Made by a program: the position numbers and the translations under genes
The notes under the pieces: generated by a model
What the model saw: only the letters and a program-made list of their open reading frames with translations
Database searches by the model: none
What the model was told of the DNA's origin: nothing
Source: Luteolibacter ambystomatis
GTDB lineage: Bacteria; Verrucomicrobiota; Verrucomicrobiia; Verrucomicrobiales; Akkermansiaceae
Length of the DNA: 64,000 bases
Assembly: GCF_018137965.1 (NCBI RefSeq)
Contig: NZ_CP073100.1
Span: forward strand, 2,108,001 to 2,172,000
Direction of reading: 5' to 3'
Part shown: positions 42,793 to 51,488 of the stretch, piece after piece
How positions within the stretch are numbered: position 1 is the stretch's first letter
How the letters are laid out: the number at the start of each line of letters is the position of its first letter

Positions 42793-44274
42793 ATGCTTTT
42801 CCACATCACTCCTTTCATGTCCGTCGTCATCGTCCACTATCATCTCTCGCCCGGCGGAGTCACCCGCGTGGTCGAGAGCGCCTCCCGCTGCCTCACCGCC
42901 GCCGGCATCCCGCATGTGGTGCTCAGCGGTTCCCCGCCGCCGTCCGTCACCGATCTGCCGGTGCGGGTGGTCGAGGGACTGGGCTACCTCAACGACGTGG
43001 GTACCCACACACCGCTGCGGCTCGTCCATGCCATGCGCTCCGCCGTCCAGGACGCCATCGGTCTCGGACCGCACGTCTGGCACTTCCACAACCATTCGCT
43101 GGGAGTGAATCCGTTGATGGATGAGGCCGTCAGCATCCTCGCCGAAGCAGGGGAAAAACTCGTCCTCCAGATCCACGATCTCGCCGAAGATGGACGCCCG
43201 AAAAACTACCCGGTGATCGCGGACTCGGAGACCCTCTACCCGATCGCCCCGCAAATCCGCTACGCCTTCCTCAATTCCCGGGACCGCTCGTGGTTCCACC
43301 ACGCCGGACTGCCGCTGGAAAGCTCGATGGTGCTGCCCAATCCGATCAGCGCCCCGGCCACTCCGGCGGGCAATCCACCGGCCGACGGCCCCTCACGGGT
43401 GCTCTATCCGGTGCGCGGCATCCGCCGGAAAAACCTCGGCGAGGTCTTCCTGCTGGCCGCCCTTTCCCCGGAAGGCACGCGCTACGCCGTGACCCTCGCG
43501 CCCGTGCATCCGCGCTGGAAGCCCTACTTCGATGCCTGGATGGCCTTCTCCTCCGATTCGGGCCTGCCGGTGGATCTCGCGGTGGTGGATCGCATTTCGC
43601 CACACTCCGGCGCGAACAGTTCCTTCGAAGCATGGCTGGGCCAAGCCACCCACCTCGTCACCACCTCGGTCGCGGAGGGCTTCGGCCTCGGCTATCTGGA
43701 ATCCGCGGCTCTCGGCAAGCCGCTGCTCGGCCGCAATCTGCCCATGGTGACCCAGGACTACGCCATGTCCGGCATCACCACCGGCCGTCTCTACGATCGC
43801 GTCCTCGTGCCGATCTCATGGGTGGGTCTGGAAACCCTGCGCCAGCATCTGACCCGGTATCTCCAGGACGTGCTCGATGCCTACGGCAAGCCGCTGCACA
43901 ATTCCGATGTCGACCGCGTCTTTGATGCGATCCGTTTCCGTGGCTATCTCGATTTCGGCAATCTGCCGGAAGACCTCCAGCGCCAGGTGGTTCATCGCCT
44001 GATGGCGGGTGGCGACCGCAGCGCGCTGCAAGTGGAGATCGGTGGCAGCGTGGTGCCGCTGGCGACATGGCTGGAGGAAACCCTGGCCATCCGCGAGCCC
44101 ACCGCCACTCCCGACCAGCTCGCGCCCTACTCGCCGGATGCCTACAAGGACCGCCTGGTGGCGCTCTATGAAGAATTGGAAGCCACGGCGCCGGGTGCTC
44201 CTGTTTTCCTGCCGAAGCACCGCGTGCTCGATGAATATCTGAAGCCGGAGAATTTCAATTTCCTGCTGACCTGA
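42793..44274 (+). CDS. GT4-like glycosyltransferase
   Basis: 493 aa from ATG 42793, directly after the GNAT stop; ATG 42817 (MSVVIVHYHLSPGGVTRV) is an equally good start by homologous form. The N-terminal domain has the GT-B glycine-rich acceptor loop (SPGGVTRVV). The C-terminal domain has LVTTSVAEGFGLGYLESAALG and KPLLGRNLP, the EX7E-like nucleotide-sugar region. About 90 residues of helical C-terminal extension follow. It may extend glucosylglycerate or act on another small acceptor. It is one base from the HAD gene. Confidence 0.75.
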   Translation: MLFHITPFMSVVIVHYHLSPGGVTRVVESASRCLTAAGIPHVVLSGSPPPSVTDLPVRVVEGLGYLNDVGTHTPLRLVHAMRSAVQDAIGLGPHVWHFHNHSLGVNPLMDEAVSILAEAGEKLVLQIHDLAEDGRPKNYPVIADSETLYPIAPQIRYAFLNSRDRSWFHHAGLPLESSMVLPNPISAPATPAGNPPADGPSRVLYPVRGIRRKNLGEVFLLAALSPEGTRYAVTLAPVHPRWKPYFDAWMAFSSDSGLPVDLAVVDRISPHSGANSSFEAWLGQATHLVTTSVAEGFGLGYLESAALGKPLLGRNLPMVTQDYAMSGITTGRLYDRVLVPISWVGLETLRQHLTRYLQDVLDAYGKPLHNSDVDRVFDAIRFRGYLDFGNLPEDLQRQVVHRLMAGGDRSALQVEIGGSVVPLATWLEETLAIREPTATPDQLAPYSPDAYKDRLVALYEELEATAPGAPVFLPKHRVLDEYLKPENFNFLLT

Positions 44275-44275
44275 A

Positions 44276-45037
44276 ATGCGGCGCTCGCCGGTGTTCATTC
44301 CCTCGGGTGCGGAGCCACGCTTGAGCCCTTTGCCCGGGATCAAGGCGGTGATCTTCGATGTCTATGGCACGCTGCTGCTCGGCGGTGGTCCGGTGTATGC
44401 CGATGCGGAAGCGGATATAGAACTGACCGCCTTTCTCGCGGACCAAGGCATCCGCTTCGATGGTTCCGTGACCGAGGCTTTGGCGGATGCGGTCAAGCGG
44501 TCGCACGCGGCATCCACCGCCGCGTTTCCGGAAGTGGATCTGAAGGCCTTGTGGTCGGAGGTCCTGCGGCAGGCAATCGATAAACCGCTGTTCATCGCAC
44601 TCGAAGACATCCGCCAGCCGGTGGCGCTGATGCCGGGTGTCCGCGAAACCTTGACCGCGCTCTCCCATCTGCCTCTCGGCCTCATCTCGAACGCACAAGC
44701 GAATACAATCCCGACCTTGGAACGACTGACCGGATTGACTGATGCGTTTGCACCGGACCTTTGTATCCTCTCCTACCAATACGGCGAAGCGAAGCCTGCT
44801 CCCGCGCTCTTCGACTCACTGGCCACGGCGCTCGCCATCCGGGGCATCCAGCCAGCGGAAGCCCTCGTTGTCGGCAATGATCCGCTCCACGATATCAGTC
44901 CCGCAACGAGTCACGGATTCCATACCGCGCTCGTGATGGCGGATCATCATTCACTCCGGCCGGGCGATCCAGAGATGGCTAACGCCGTGGTTACGGATGT
45001 GCGGCAGATTGCGGATCTATTGGCGGATGGTTACTGA
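44276..45037 (+). CDS. HAD-family hydrolase, possible glucosylphosphoglycerate phosphatase
   Basis: 253 aa. Motif I is FDVYGTLL (nucleophile Asp28), motif II is LISN, motif III Lys is in GEAKPAP and motif IV is GNDPLHDI. It is a haloacid-dehalogenase-type phosphatase with an alpha-helical cap. Coupled to the glycosyltransferase, it could dephosphorylate the GpgS product, a job done by GpgP (HAD-like or histidine-phosphatase) elsewhere. That role is inferred from context. The first 18 residues are not part of the HAD fold, so a later start is possible. Confidence 0.78.
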   Translation: MRRSPVFIPSGAEPRLSPLPGIKAVIFDVYGTLLLGGGPVYADAEADIELTAFLADQGIRFDGSVTEALADAVKRSHAASTAAFPEVDLKALWSEVLRQAIDKPLFIALEDIRQPVALMPGVRETLTALSHLPLGLISNAQANTIPTLERLTGLTDAFAPDLCILSYQYGEAKPAPALFDSLATALAIRGIQPAEALVVGNDPLHDISPATSHGFHTALVMADHHSLRPGDPEMANAVVTDVRQIADLLADGY

Positions 45038-45055
45038 CCGCGTGATCGCACGACT

Positions 45056-45163
45056 GTAGTCGAAAGCTCCGCTTTCGAAATGTCTCCGCCAGCTCTGTTG
45101 GCGGGAGCTTGTCGGGCCGGGCGAGATCCATCCCGAAGAGGGAAAGCCGGAGCTTCCCCCTAC
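45056..45163. repeat. Inverted pair of GTAG REP hairpins
   Basis: The left unit is GTAG (45056-45059), T, then CGAAAGC-TCC-GCTTTCG. The right unit, on the minus strand, is GTAG then GGGGAAGC-TCCG-GCTTTCCC (45163-45140). Between them, CTCCGCCAGC/GGCGGGAGC forms a further hairpin. This is the same family and arrangement as 5538-5633. Confidence 0.72.
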
Positions 45164-45166
45164 ATC

Positions 45167-45190
45167 AAAAAGCCCGCCTTGCGGCGGGCT
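45167..45190 (-). terminator. Terminator of the first tRNA-Asp
   Basis: AGCCCGCC (45171-45178) pairs with GGCGGGCT (45183-45190); read on the minus strand it is followed by TTTTTG. It lies 16 bases past the tRNA 3' end. Confidence 0.75.
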
Positions 45191-45206
45191 TGTTTCGTCG
45201 ACGGAG

Positions 45207-45283
45207 TGGCGGAGCGGACGGGGCTCGAACCCGCGACCTCCAACGTGACAGGCTGGCGCTCTAACCAACTGAGCTACCGCTCC
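45207..45283 (-). tRNA. tRNA-Asp (GTC), copy 1
   Basis: The 77-base cloverleaf reads GGAGCGG (acceptor), GCTC/GAGC D-stem, CCAGC-CTGTCAC-GTTGG anticodon arm with anticodon GTC, GCGGG-TTCGAGC-CCCGT T-arm, CCGCTCC and an encoded GCCA end. Discriminator G and the sequence match bacterial tRNA-Asp. It is identical to the second copy at 45420-45496. Confidence 0.97.
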
Positions 45284-45377
45284 AGAGCCGTTCCGTTCGG
45301 ACGGGCGGAAACTAGCAACCGGTCCGTACCGTGCAACCCATAAAATCACGAACTACGAGATTTATCGTAGAAACAAG

Positions 45378-45402
45378 AAGGCCCGCCGTGATGGCGGGCC
45401 TT
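45378..45402 (-). terminator. Terminator of the second tRNA-Asp
   Basis: AAGGCCCGCC/GGCGGGCCTT forms a 10-bp stem with a GTGAT loop; on the minus strand CTTGTTTC follows. It sits 17 bases from the tRNA 3' end and upstream of copy 1, so the two tRNAs are probably separate transcription units. Confidence 0.65.
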
Positions 45403-45419
45403 GCTTTACTCGAACGGAC

Positions 45420-45496
45420 TGGCGGAGCGGACGGGGCTCGAACCCGCGACCTCCAACGTGACAGGCTGGCGCTCTAACCAACTGAGCTACCGCTCC
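45420..45496 (-). tRNA. tRNA-Asp (GTC), copy 2
   Basis: This is identical in sequence to copy 1, with encoded CCA and anticodon GTC. The short flanks are also related (CTCCAGAGCCG just upstream on both), so the pair arose by local duplication including part of the promoter region. It lies 90 bases from the fabD stop on the same strand. Confidence 0.97.
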
Positions 45497-45586
45497 AGAG
45501 CCGCCCGTTCGGGGTGCGCGGAAGCTAGGAGGACCGATCCTGCCGCGCAACCTGAAAATGGCGGTTTTGTGATTTTTTTTCGGATG

Positions 45587-46513
45587 TCAGGACAGGGCCT
45601 CCACGGCAGCTTCCAAAGACGCCAGATCCTCAACGGAATAGACCTTCGCTTCCTTGTCGATCTTCGCCACCAGGCCCGCCAACACCTTGCCGGGGCCGAT
45701 TTCCACGAAGGTGTCGTAGCCCTGGGAACGCAGCAGTTGGATGGATTCCGTCCAGCGCACGGAGCCGGTCACCTGTTTTTCGAGATTGGTGCGGATGTCC
45801 TCCGCAGCGGAAACCACGGACGCGCCGAAGTTGCACACCACCGGTACGGCGGGCGATTGGATCGCCGCGGCGGCGAGTTCCGCAGCCAGCTTGTCCTGCG
45901 CGCTCTGCATCAGGCGGGAGTGGTAGGCACCAGCCACGTTCAGCTTGATCGCACGGCGGATGCCGAAGTCCTTGGCCTTCGCCACCGCGGCATCGATTCC
46001 GGCCACGGAACCGGACAGCACGATCTGGCCCGGCGCGTTCAGGTTCGCCACGTCCACATCGCACTCGGCGGCGAGCGCGCGGACCTGCTCCTCTTCCCCA
46101 CCGATCAGGGCGGCCATGGCGCCCTCGGTCGCCTGGCAGGCTTCCTCCATGAAAAGACCACGGCGGGCCACCAGTTTCAGGCCGTCCTCAAAGGAAAACG
46201 TCCCGGCGGCGGCGTGAGCGGTGAATTCACCCAGCGACAGACCGGCGGCGGCCACCACCTCCAGCGCCGGCACCCGCTCCTTGAGCAGCGCCAGACCAAT
46301 CAGGCCGTGCAGGTACAGCGCGGGCTGGCAGCGCGAGGTCTTCGTCAGCTCCTCGTCCGGCCCCTCGAACATGATTTCGGAAAGGGAGAATCCCAAGGCG
46401 GCATCGGCCTGGGCGACCATGCTCCGCGCGGTGGTGGAGGTCTCGAACCAATCCTTGGCCATGCCCACCTTCTGGGCTCCCTGACCGGAAAAAAGCACTG
46501 CGATCTTGCTCAT
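45587..46513 (-). CDS. fabD: Malonyl-CoA:ACP transacylase
   Basis: 308 aa. It loads malonyl groups onto acyl carrier protein for fatty acid synthesis. The entry motif LFSGQGAQ, the nucleophilic Ser93 in GLSLGE, Arg118 in VARRG and the catalytic His198 in GAYHS are present, followed by VRWTESIQLL and EIGPGKVLAGL. Standard length. It is 11 bases downstream of the glycerate kinase gene on the same strand and probably co-transcribed with it. Confidence 0.96.
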   Translation of the reverse strand: MSKIAVLFSGQGAQKVGMAKDWFETSTTARSMVAQADAALGFSLSEIMFEGPDEELTKTSRCQPALYLHGLIGLALLKERVPALEVVAAAGLSLGEFTAHAAAGTFSFEDGLKLVARRGLFMEEACQATEGAMAALIGGEEEQVRALAAECDVDVANLNAPGQIVLSGSVAGIDAAVAKAKDFGIRRAIKLNVAGAYHSRLMQSAQDKLAAELAAAAIQSPAVPVVCNFGASVVSAAEDIRTNLEKQVTGSVRWTESIQLLRSQGYDTFVEIGPGKVLAGLVAKIDKEAKVYSVEDLASLEAAVEALS

Positions 46514-46524
46514 GTGGCGGCGAT

Positions 46525-47634
46525 CTAAGCCCCCGCCAACGAGCGGATCAAGTCCGCAGCCTCCCGCGCCCGGGTCTCCAGAAGCTCGCCTCCGCGCCGC
46601 ATCGATTCCTCCAACGGCAGGCCGTACGCCGCCAGATCGAACATGGCATCGAAGAACGGAGCCGCCACCGGCAACGTCCGTCCGGCAAACGCGACCACCG
46701 GCTTCCCGGCCTCCCGCGCCATCCGCGCCACCCCGGCCGGGCCCTTGCCGCCCAGCGTCTGCTCGTCCAGCGAACCTTCCCCGGTGATGACCAGATCCAC
46801 TTCCACCAGCCTCTCGCGCAAACCGAGCGCGCCCGCGACCAGATCGAATCCGGACACCAGCCGCGCCCCGGCGAACCGCAGCAAGCCGAAACCCAGACCG
46901 CCCGCCGCACCCGCGCCCGGCGTGATTTCCTCATTCTCCCCACCGCTCACGGCCACCAGCCCACCGAGCACTCCATCCAAAAACACCACGTCCTCCGGCG
47001 AGGCCCCCTTTTGAGGACCAAACACCGCCGAGGCTCCGCGCTCCCCGAGCAGCGGGTGATCCACATCGCACGCCACCAGAATCTCCGGCAGCGCGATGCG
47101 CCCGCCTTCATCCACCACCGCGAGCCATTCCAGCTCCGCGGGCACGGGCTGCAATTCAGCGCCCATCACATCCAGAAAACGAACGCCAAGTGCCGCCGCC
47201 ATGCCCGCGCCGCCGTCATTCGTCGCACTGCCACCGAGCCCCACCAGCAGTTTCTTCGCTCCGGAAACCTCCACCGCGTGCCGCATCAGCTCGCCGGTGC
47301 CGTAGGTGCTCATGATCCGCGGATTCCGCTCCTCCGGCTTCAGCCGCCACATGCCGCTGGCCTCCGCCATCTCGATCACCGCCGTGGGCACTCCCTGCAC
47401 GTGAATGAGGCCGTAGCTGCCTTGGATCGGTCGGCCAAGCGGATCGTGCGTGGGCGCATGCACCTTCACGCCGCCAAGCGCCGTCACCATCGCATCGACA
47501 AATCCCTCGCCGCCATCCGCGATCGGGCACAGCCCGGCCTCCGTCCCCTCTCCCAGTCCGCGCCGGATCGCCTCACAGGCCTCCAACGCGCTCAGGGAAC
47601 CCTTGAATTTGTCACAAGCAATGAGCACTCGCAT
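46525..47634 (-). CDS. Glycerate kinase (GlxK/GckA family)
   Basis: 369 aa. It phosphorylates D-glycerate to 2- or 3-phosphoglycerate. The family start MRVLIACDKFKGSLSALEAC is intact; CPIADGGEGFVDAMVTALGG, LVGLGGSATNDGGAGMAAALG and VITGEGSLDEQTLGGKGPAG are the conserved glycine-rich and catalytic segments. It may link glycerate released from glucosylglycerate turnover to central metabolism, given gpgS 5 kb away. Position 11 bases upstream of fabD suggests an operon. Confidence 0.92.
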   Translation of the reverse strand: MRVLIACDKFKGSLSALEACEAIRRGLGEGTEAGLCPIADGGEGFVDAMVTALGGVKVHAPTHDPLGRPIQGSYGLIHVQGVPTAVIEMAEASGMWRLKPEERNPRIMSTYGTGELMRHAVEVSGAKKLLVGLGGSATNDGGAGMAAALGVRFLDVMGAELQPVPAELEWLAVVDEGGRIALPEILVACDVDHPLLGERGASAVFGPQKGASPEDVVFLDGVLGGLVAVSGGENEEITPGAGAAGGLGFGLLRFAGARLVSGFDLVAGALGLRERLVEVDLVITGEGSLDEQTLGGKGPAGVARMAREAGKPVVAFAGRTLPVAAPFFDAMFDLAAYGLPLEESMRRGGELLETRAREAADLIRSLAGA

Positions 47635-47698
47635 GCATCAAACTGGCGGGCCGTTCCGATGGCGGGAAGCGCCAAGTTCAGATGGAAAGCACCTTTTA

Positions 47699-47887
47699 AA
47701 ACCACGGATTACGCGGATTGAACGGATTTTTGAAGAGACGGATAGGACCGCAGATTTCGCAAATGACGCAGATTTTTTGGATTTAGAATCTTCTCTTCAA
47801 ATCTGCGTCATCTGCGAAATCTGTGGTCGAATCCATGGCCATGTGCGCCTCTCTAAAAAATCCGTTCAATCCGCGTAATCCGTGGTT
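47699..47887. repeat. Nested double inverted-repeat element
   Basis: The outer arms (47699-47731 and 47856-47887) are perfect 32-base inverted copies around CCACGGATTACGCGGATTGA. The inner arms (47746-47775 and 47799-47828) are 30-base inverted copies around CAGATTTCGCA-ATGACGCAG with two mismatches. A separate unit thus sits inside another. From memory, these phrases occur in many unrelated bacterial genomes. There is no ORF inside. It fills the gap between the glycerate kinase and the coiled-coil protein. Confidence 0.8.
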
Positions 47888-47920
47888 AAAAACGGGCTGA
47901 TCTCCCAAACGCGGTTTCCT

Positions 47921-48811
47921 TCAAGCCCGGCTCACCGTCACCGGGCGGCTACCCTTCTCCTGCCCGCTCCTCAGCACCACATAGACGCGGAATGAAGCTC
48001 TGGCTTCAGGCTCATCCAGATCGGAAATCGTCTCCACCTGGCACGTGCTGCCAGCGGTCACACGGCCCACCAACCGCTCGTCCTCCATCTCGTAGTCGGC
48101 TCCGGCCATGCCGCGCACGTCGTAGTGCGCCACCGCCGGATCGGCGCTCGGCGTCCACCACACGCGGGCGCAGTCGCCTTCCCATGAACAGTCCGCATCC
48201 ACCGGCGCAGGAGCCTGGCCCTTGGGAACGGTCAGCACCGGCAGGCTCTTCACCAGTTCATGGTCCACTGGGAAAAACTCACGCACCCGGTCCCGATACA
48301 TCTCCGCAAAGCCGTGGAGCTGATCCTGATACTCGTCGCGGCGGCCGCGCGAGCTCGCCAGCGCCTTCTCCGCCTTCGCCAGCGCGGAGGCCATCAAGCG
48401 CCGGGCAGACAGATCGGTGATGAAATCCAGTCGGGTGTATTCCGTAGGCAGGCAGAAAGCTTCCCCACTCTCCGTCTCCAGCTTCTGCCAGAGCACGCGT
48501 GCCTCTTCCGGAGAAATCTTCGGGTCCACTCCGCTGCCATGGAGATACTGCCGGAACTGGTTCATTCGCCGGGCCACGACCTTGTCCTGGGCCTCCAGAT
48601 CATGAGCCTCCAAGGACCGGCTGGCCCGCGCCCGCGCGACCGCAGCCTGGGTCACCTCCAACTTTTCCCGCAGTTCCAGCAAAGTGGAGCGCCCTATCCG
48701 CCCTACCAGCAGCAAGGGATTCCCGTCCCCCCGGGCCGCATCCACAGCCGCCCAATGGACGAGCAACTCGTCCGCCAGGGGGAGAAAAGAGGCGGGGCCG
48801 TTGAGGGGCAT
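47921..48811 (-). CDS. Hypothetical coiled-coil protein with C-terminal Fn3-like domain
   Basis: 296 aa from ATG 48811 (MPLNGPASFLPLADELLVHW); the longer frame upstream runs through AT-rich intergenic DNA. I recognise no family by name. Residues 40-190 are helical and charged (LLELREKLEVTQAAVARARA, ALAKAEKALASSRGRRDEYQ). The last 80 residues (CARVWWTPSADPAVAHYDVR ... FRVYVVLRSGQEKGSRPVTV) look like a fibronectin type III beta sandwich. No signal peptide, so cytosolic. The layout is typical of a Verrucomicrobiota protein group, with unknown role. Confidence 0.6.
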   Translation of the reverse strand: MPLNGPASFLPLADELLVHWAAVDAARGDGNPLLLVGRIGRSTLLELREKLEVTQAAVARARASRSLEAHDLEAQDKVVARRMNQFRQYLHGSGVDPKISPEEARVLWQKLETESGEAFCLPTEYTRLDFITDLSARRLMASALAKAEKALASSRGRRDEYQDQLHGFAEMYRDRVREFFPVDHELVKSLPVLTVPKGQAPAPVDADCSWEGDCARVWWTPSADPAVAHYDVRGMAGADYEMEDERLVGRVTAGSTCQVETISDLDEPEARASFRVYVVLRSGQEKGSRPVTVSRA

Positions 48812-49095
48812 GGCGGATATACAAGACCATTCCGCCCCCCAAGTCAGATCAAAACCTTGGCTAGTCCGTGATCGCGTGGGAAAAAAATCACGGAATGGCG
48901 CGGGTCCATGCCAAGTCCATTTCTTGTTAGGAAACGCGGGACACCCGGCCTCCGGGAGATCGTTCCTCTGGATCACCCCACCAAAATCACGCCTTCACCT
49001 GGTTTACATTGAATATACCGCATCAATGCCTAGTCTGCGCGCGATTTGAGTTATCTTTCCCCCAAAGACGCAATCCTCCACTCACCCTTCCAGTC

Positions 49096-51483
49096 GTGTT
49101 CCGCCTATCCTCCCTGATACTGGCAGTTGCCCTTTTCACCAGCCGGACTGCCAGAGCCGAGTTCAATCCCTCCCCTTACACCGGCCCGAATCCGGTCACG
49201 TATCCCATCGCCACCACCATCTATGGTGCGCAGTTCCAAACCGCGGATCTCGACCGCGACGGCCGCCAGGATCTTCTCGTCTATTACAAGGACTTCGGAC
49301 TCTTCCTGCACCGCACGCTCGGCGCCACCTCCCTGCAGCAATATCCGCTCGCCTCGCCCCAGGTCCTCAGTACCCTGCAACTGGACTTCCTCCGCATCGC
49401 GGACCTGGATCAGGACGGCTATCCGGACATCGTTGCCTGCCGTCCGAACTATCCCTCCAACAACCAGATCTTCTGGCTGAGGAATCTTTACGGAGACACC
49501 GGCAGCGTCTCCTTCGAGACCACCCCACGGGTCATCAGTGCCTTTTCCAACGATGTCCGCGCGCTCTTCGTCGCGGATCTCGATGCGGACGGCGACCCGG
49601 ATGTGATCAGCTGCACCAATTACAGTTCCGAGAAATTCTACCTGCACACAAACCGACTGAAGGAAGCGACCGCGGACATCGCGGCTCCGGTGCTTCTACC
49701 GGGCCAGGGACGCTACAACGATGGATCCTGCACCACCTTCTCCGATCTGGATGGGGATGGCGACCTGGACATCGCCACCCGTCTCGTTCTCAACGGTTAC
49801 GTGACCACGATCTTGTGGATGGAGAACAAGACCATTGATACCTCCGGCTACACGCTGTACCTGATCCCCTCTCTGGCCAGTTCTTCCGCCCTCCCAGCCA
49901 CCTCCACCGTGCCAACCGTGGTGGTGGCAAAGATCCAGGGTGAACTCTGGTTCCGTTTCATCAAGACCGGGCAACCCCCGGCCACCTACCGGGAAGCCGA
50001 TTTCCCCACCCAGTCCGCCGCTCTCGCACAACTCCGCACCACCTTCAATACCTACGTCACCACAGCTCCAAGTGCCTTCGCCTCCCAGCAGTACATGCGG
50101 AAGATCACCTCGGTGTGCCGCTACCGTGTGGGCAATGGCACCCAGTTCACCAACCACTCCCTCTACTCGGCCTTCGTCCCGGGCACGAGCCAATATTATT
50201 CGCCAAACCAAATCCTCTGCGGCGATCTCGATGGCGATGGCGATGACGATATCTTCACGGGCTTCTGCGAAGCCTATGAAGCCTACAACGGCTGGTTCGA
50301 AAACCGCCTGAACGAAGAAGGTCACGCCGATTTCTCCGTCTTCCACAAGCTGAACCTGGAAGGCTATCAAGGCGCGGCCAAGCTGGCGGATGTCGATGGC
50401 AACGGGCGACCCGATCTCACCTACCTCAGCACCACCCTCAATACCGGCATCCGCGTCTGGTACGATTGCCACGACCTGCGCGGCACCGGCATGCCGTGGA
50501 CCGAGGTGGTGAGAAAGGCGGCCGCTGGATCCTACAGCACCGCAGGCATCGGCAATTTCGCCCTTCTGGACTTGGATGGAGACGGCGATCTCGACATCGC
50601 CAGTGATGTGATCTCCGTACCGGATTGCTACCTTCTCCTGTCCGAAAACCTGACGGGCGAAACACCCTCGCCCTTTCTGCGTCAGGAAACGGAGCTGATC
50701 TCCGGCCTGCGTTCGAGTGACACGTTCCCATCCATTCTGGCGCAGGACCGCGATGGCGACGGCGATCCGGATATTTCACTAGGCCGCACCGGTTATTCCT
50801 ATCGCAACAACTGGTCCACCGCTCCCACCTTCGGCTACACGGTGGACAACACGCTGGGCACTTTCAGTGCGGCTCCGGCACCGAACGCCGCCGTCAACGC
50901 CAACTTCAACACCTGGCTGGCCGCCCAGCCGTGGCAGAAAGCCGGAACCATTTTCACGCGACTGACTGCGGACATTGACGGCGATGGCGATCTGGACGTG
51001 GTGGTGCTCCATGGCGTGAGCGACTCATACAACGCCATCTCGTGGTTCGAAAACCGCTCGTCCGCCACACCGGATTTCAACGGTCCCTTCGGCATCACCG
51101 GCAATGTGAACTACCAAAGCAAGCTGGCGTGCGCCGACTACGATTCGGATGGCGACGTGGATGTCCTCGCGCTGTGTTCCATCGTCAAAAACGGCACCCT
51201 CACCCAGCGGCTGGCGGCTTTCGAGAACACCTCCTCCCCTTCCGACTTCACCCGCCAGGTCGTGGATGATCCGCAGGGCTTCCTGCGCAACTCGATCGCC
51301 AGCCCCACCTTCACCGCGAAGCTCCAGAGCAGCGCGGACCTGAACTGGGCGACGGGAGAAACCGTGGCCGTCACCGCCAAGCAGTTGCGGAATCCCCACG
51401 CCATGAAGGATCTCATGCGCTGGAGGGACCCCGCCCGGCCGAAGCGGTTCTACCGGCTCATCTACTCGCTGGACGCGCCCTGA
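49096..51483 (+). CDS. Secreted FG-GAP/VCBS repeat protein
   Basis: 795 aa from GTG 49096, chosen because a signal peptide (MFRLSSLILAVALFTSRTARA) starts there; ATG 49009 is in frame upstream. At least ten Ca-binding D-x-D-x-D-G loops are spread along it (DLDRDGRQDLLV, DLDGDGDLDIAT, DLDGDGDDDIFT, DIDGDGDLDVVV and others), the FG-GAP beta-propeller pattern. The C-terminal end (LQSSADLNWATGE ... PKRFYRLIYSLDAP) resembles the ends of the giant beta-repeat proteins. Probably surface-bound or extracellular, role unknown. The 284-base gap before it has no other gene. Confidence 0.8.
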   Translation: MFRLSSLILAVALFTSRTARAEFNPSPYTGPNPVTYPIATTIYGAQFQTADLDRDGRQDLLVYYKDFGLFLHRTLGATSLQQYPLASPQVLSTLQLDFLRIADLDQDGYPDIVACRPNYPSNNQIFWLRNLYGDTGSVSFETTPRVISAFSNDVRALFVADLDADGDPDVISCTNYSSEKFYLHTNRLKEATADIAAPVLLPGQGRYNDGSCTTFSDLDGDGDLDIATRLVLNGYVTTILWMENKTIDTSGYTLYLIPSLASSSALPATSTVPTVVVAKIQGELWFRFIKTGQPPATYREADFPTQSAALAQLRTTFNTYVTTAPSAFASQQYMRKITSVCRYRVGNGTQFTNHSLYSAFVPGTSQYYSPNQILCGDLDGDGDDDIFTGFCEAYEAYNGWFENRLNEEGHADFSVFHKLNLEGYQGAAKLADVDGNGRPDLTYLSTTLNTGIRVWYDCHDLRGTGMPWTEVVRKAAAGSYSTAGIGNFALLDLDGDGDLDIASDVISVPDCYLLLSENLTGETPSPFLRQETELISGLRSSDTFPSILAQDRDGDGDPDISLGRTGYSYRNNWSTAPTFGYTVDNTLGTFSAAPAPNAAVNANFNTWLAAQPWQKAGTIFTRLTADIDGDGDLDVVVLHGVSDSYNAISWFENRSSATPDFNGPFGITGNVNYQSKLACADYDSDGDVDVLALCSIVKNGTLTQRLAAFENTSSPSDFTRQVVDDPQGFLRNSIASPTFTAKLQSSADLNWATGETVAVTAKQLRNPHAMKDLMRWRDPARPKRFYRLIYSLDAP

Positions 51484-51488
51484 TCCGT

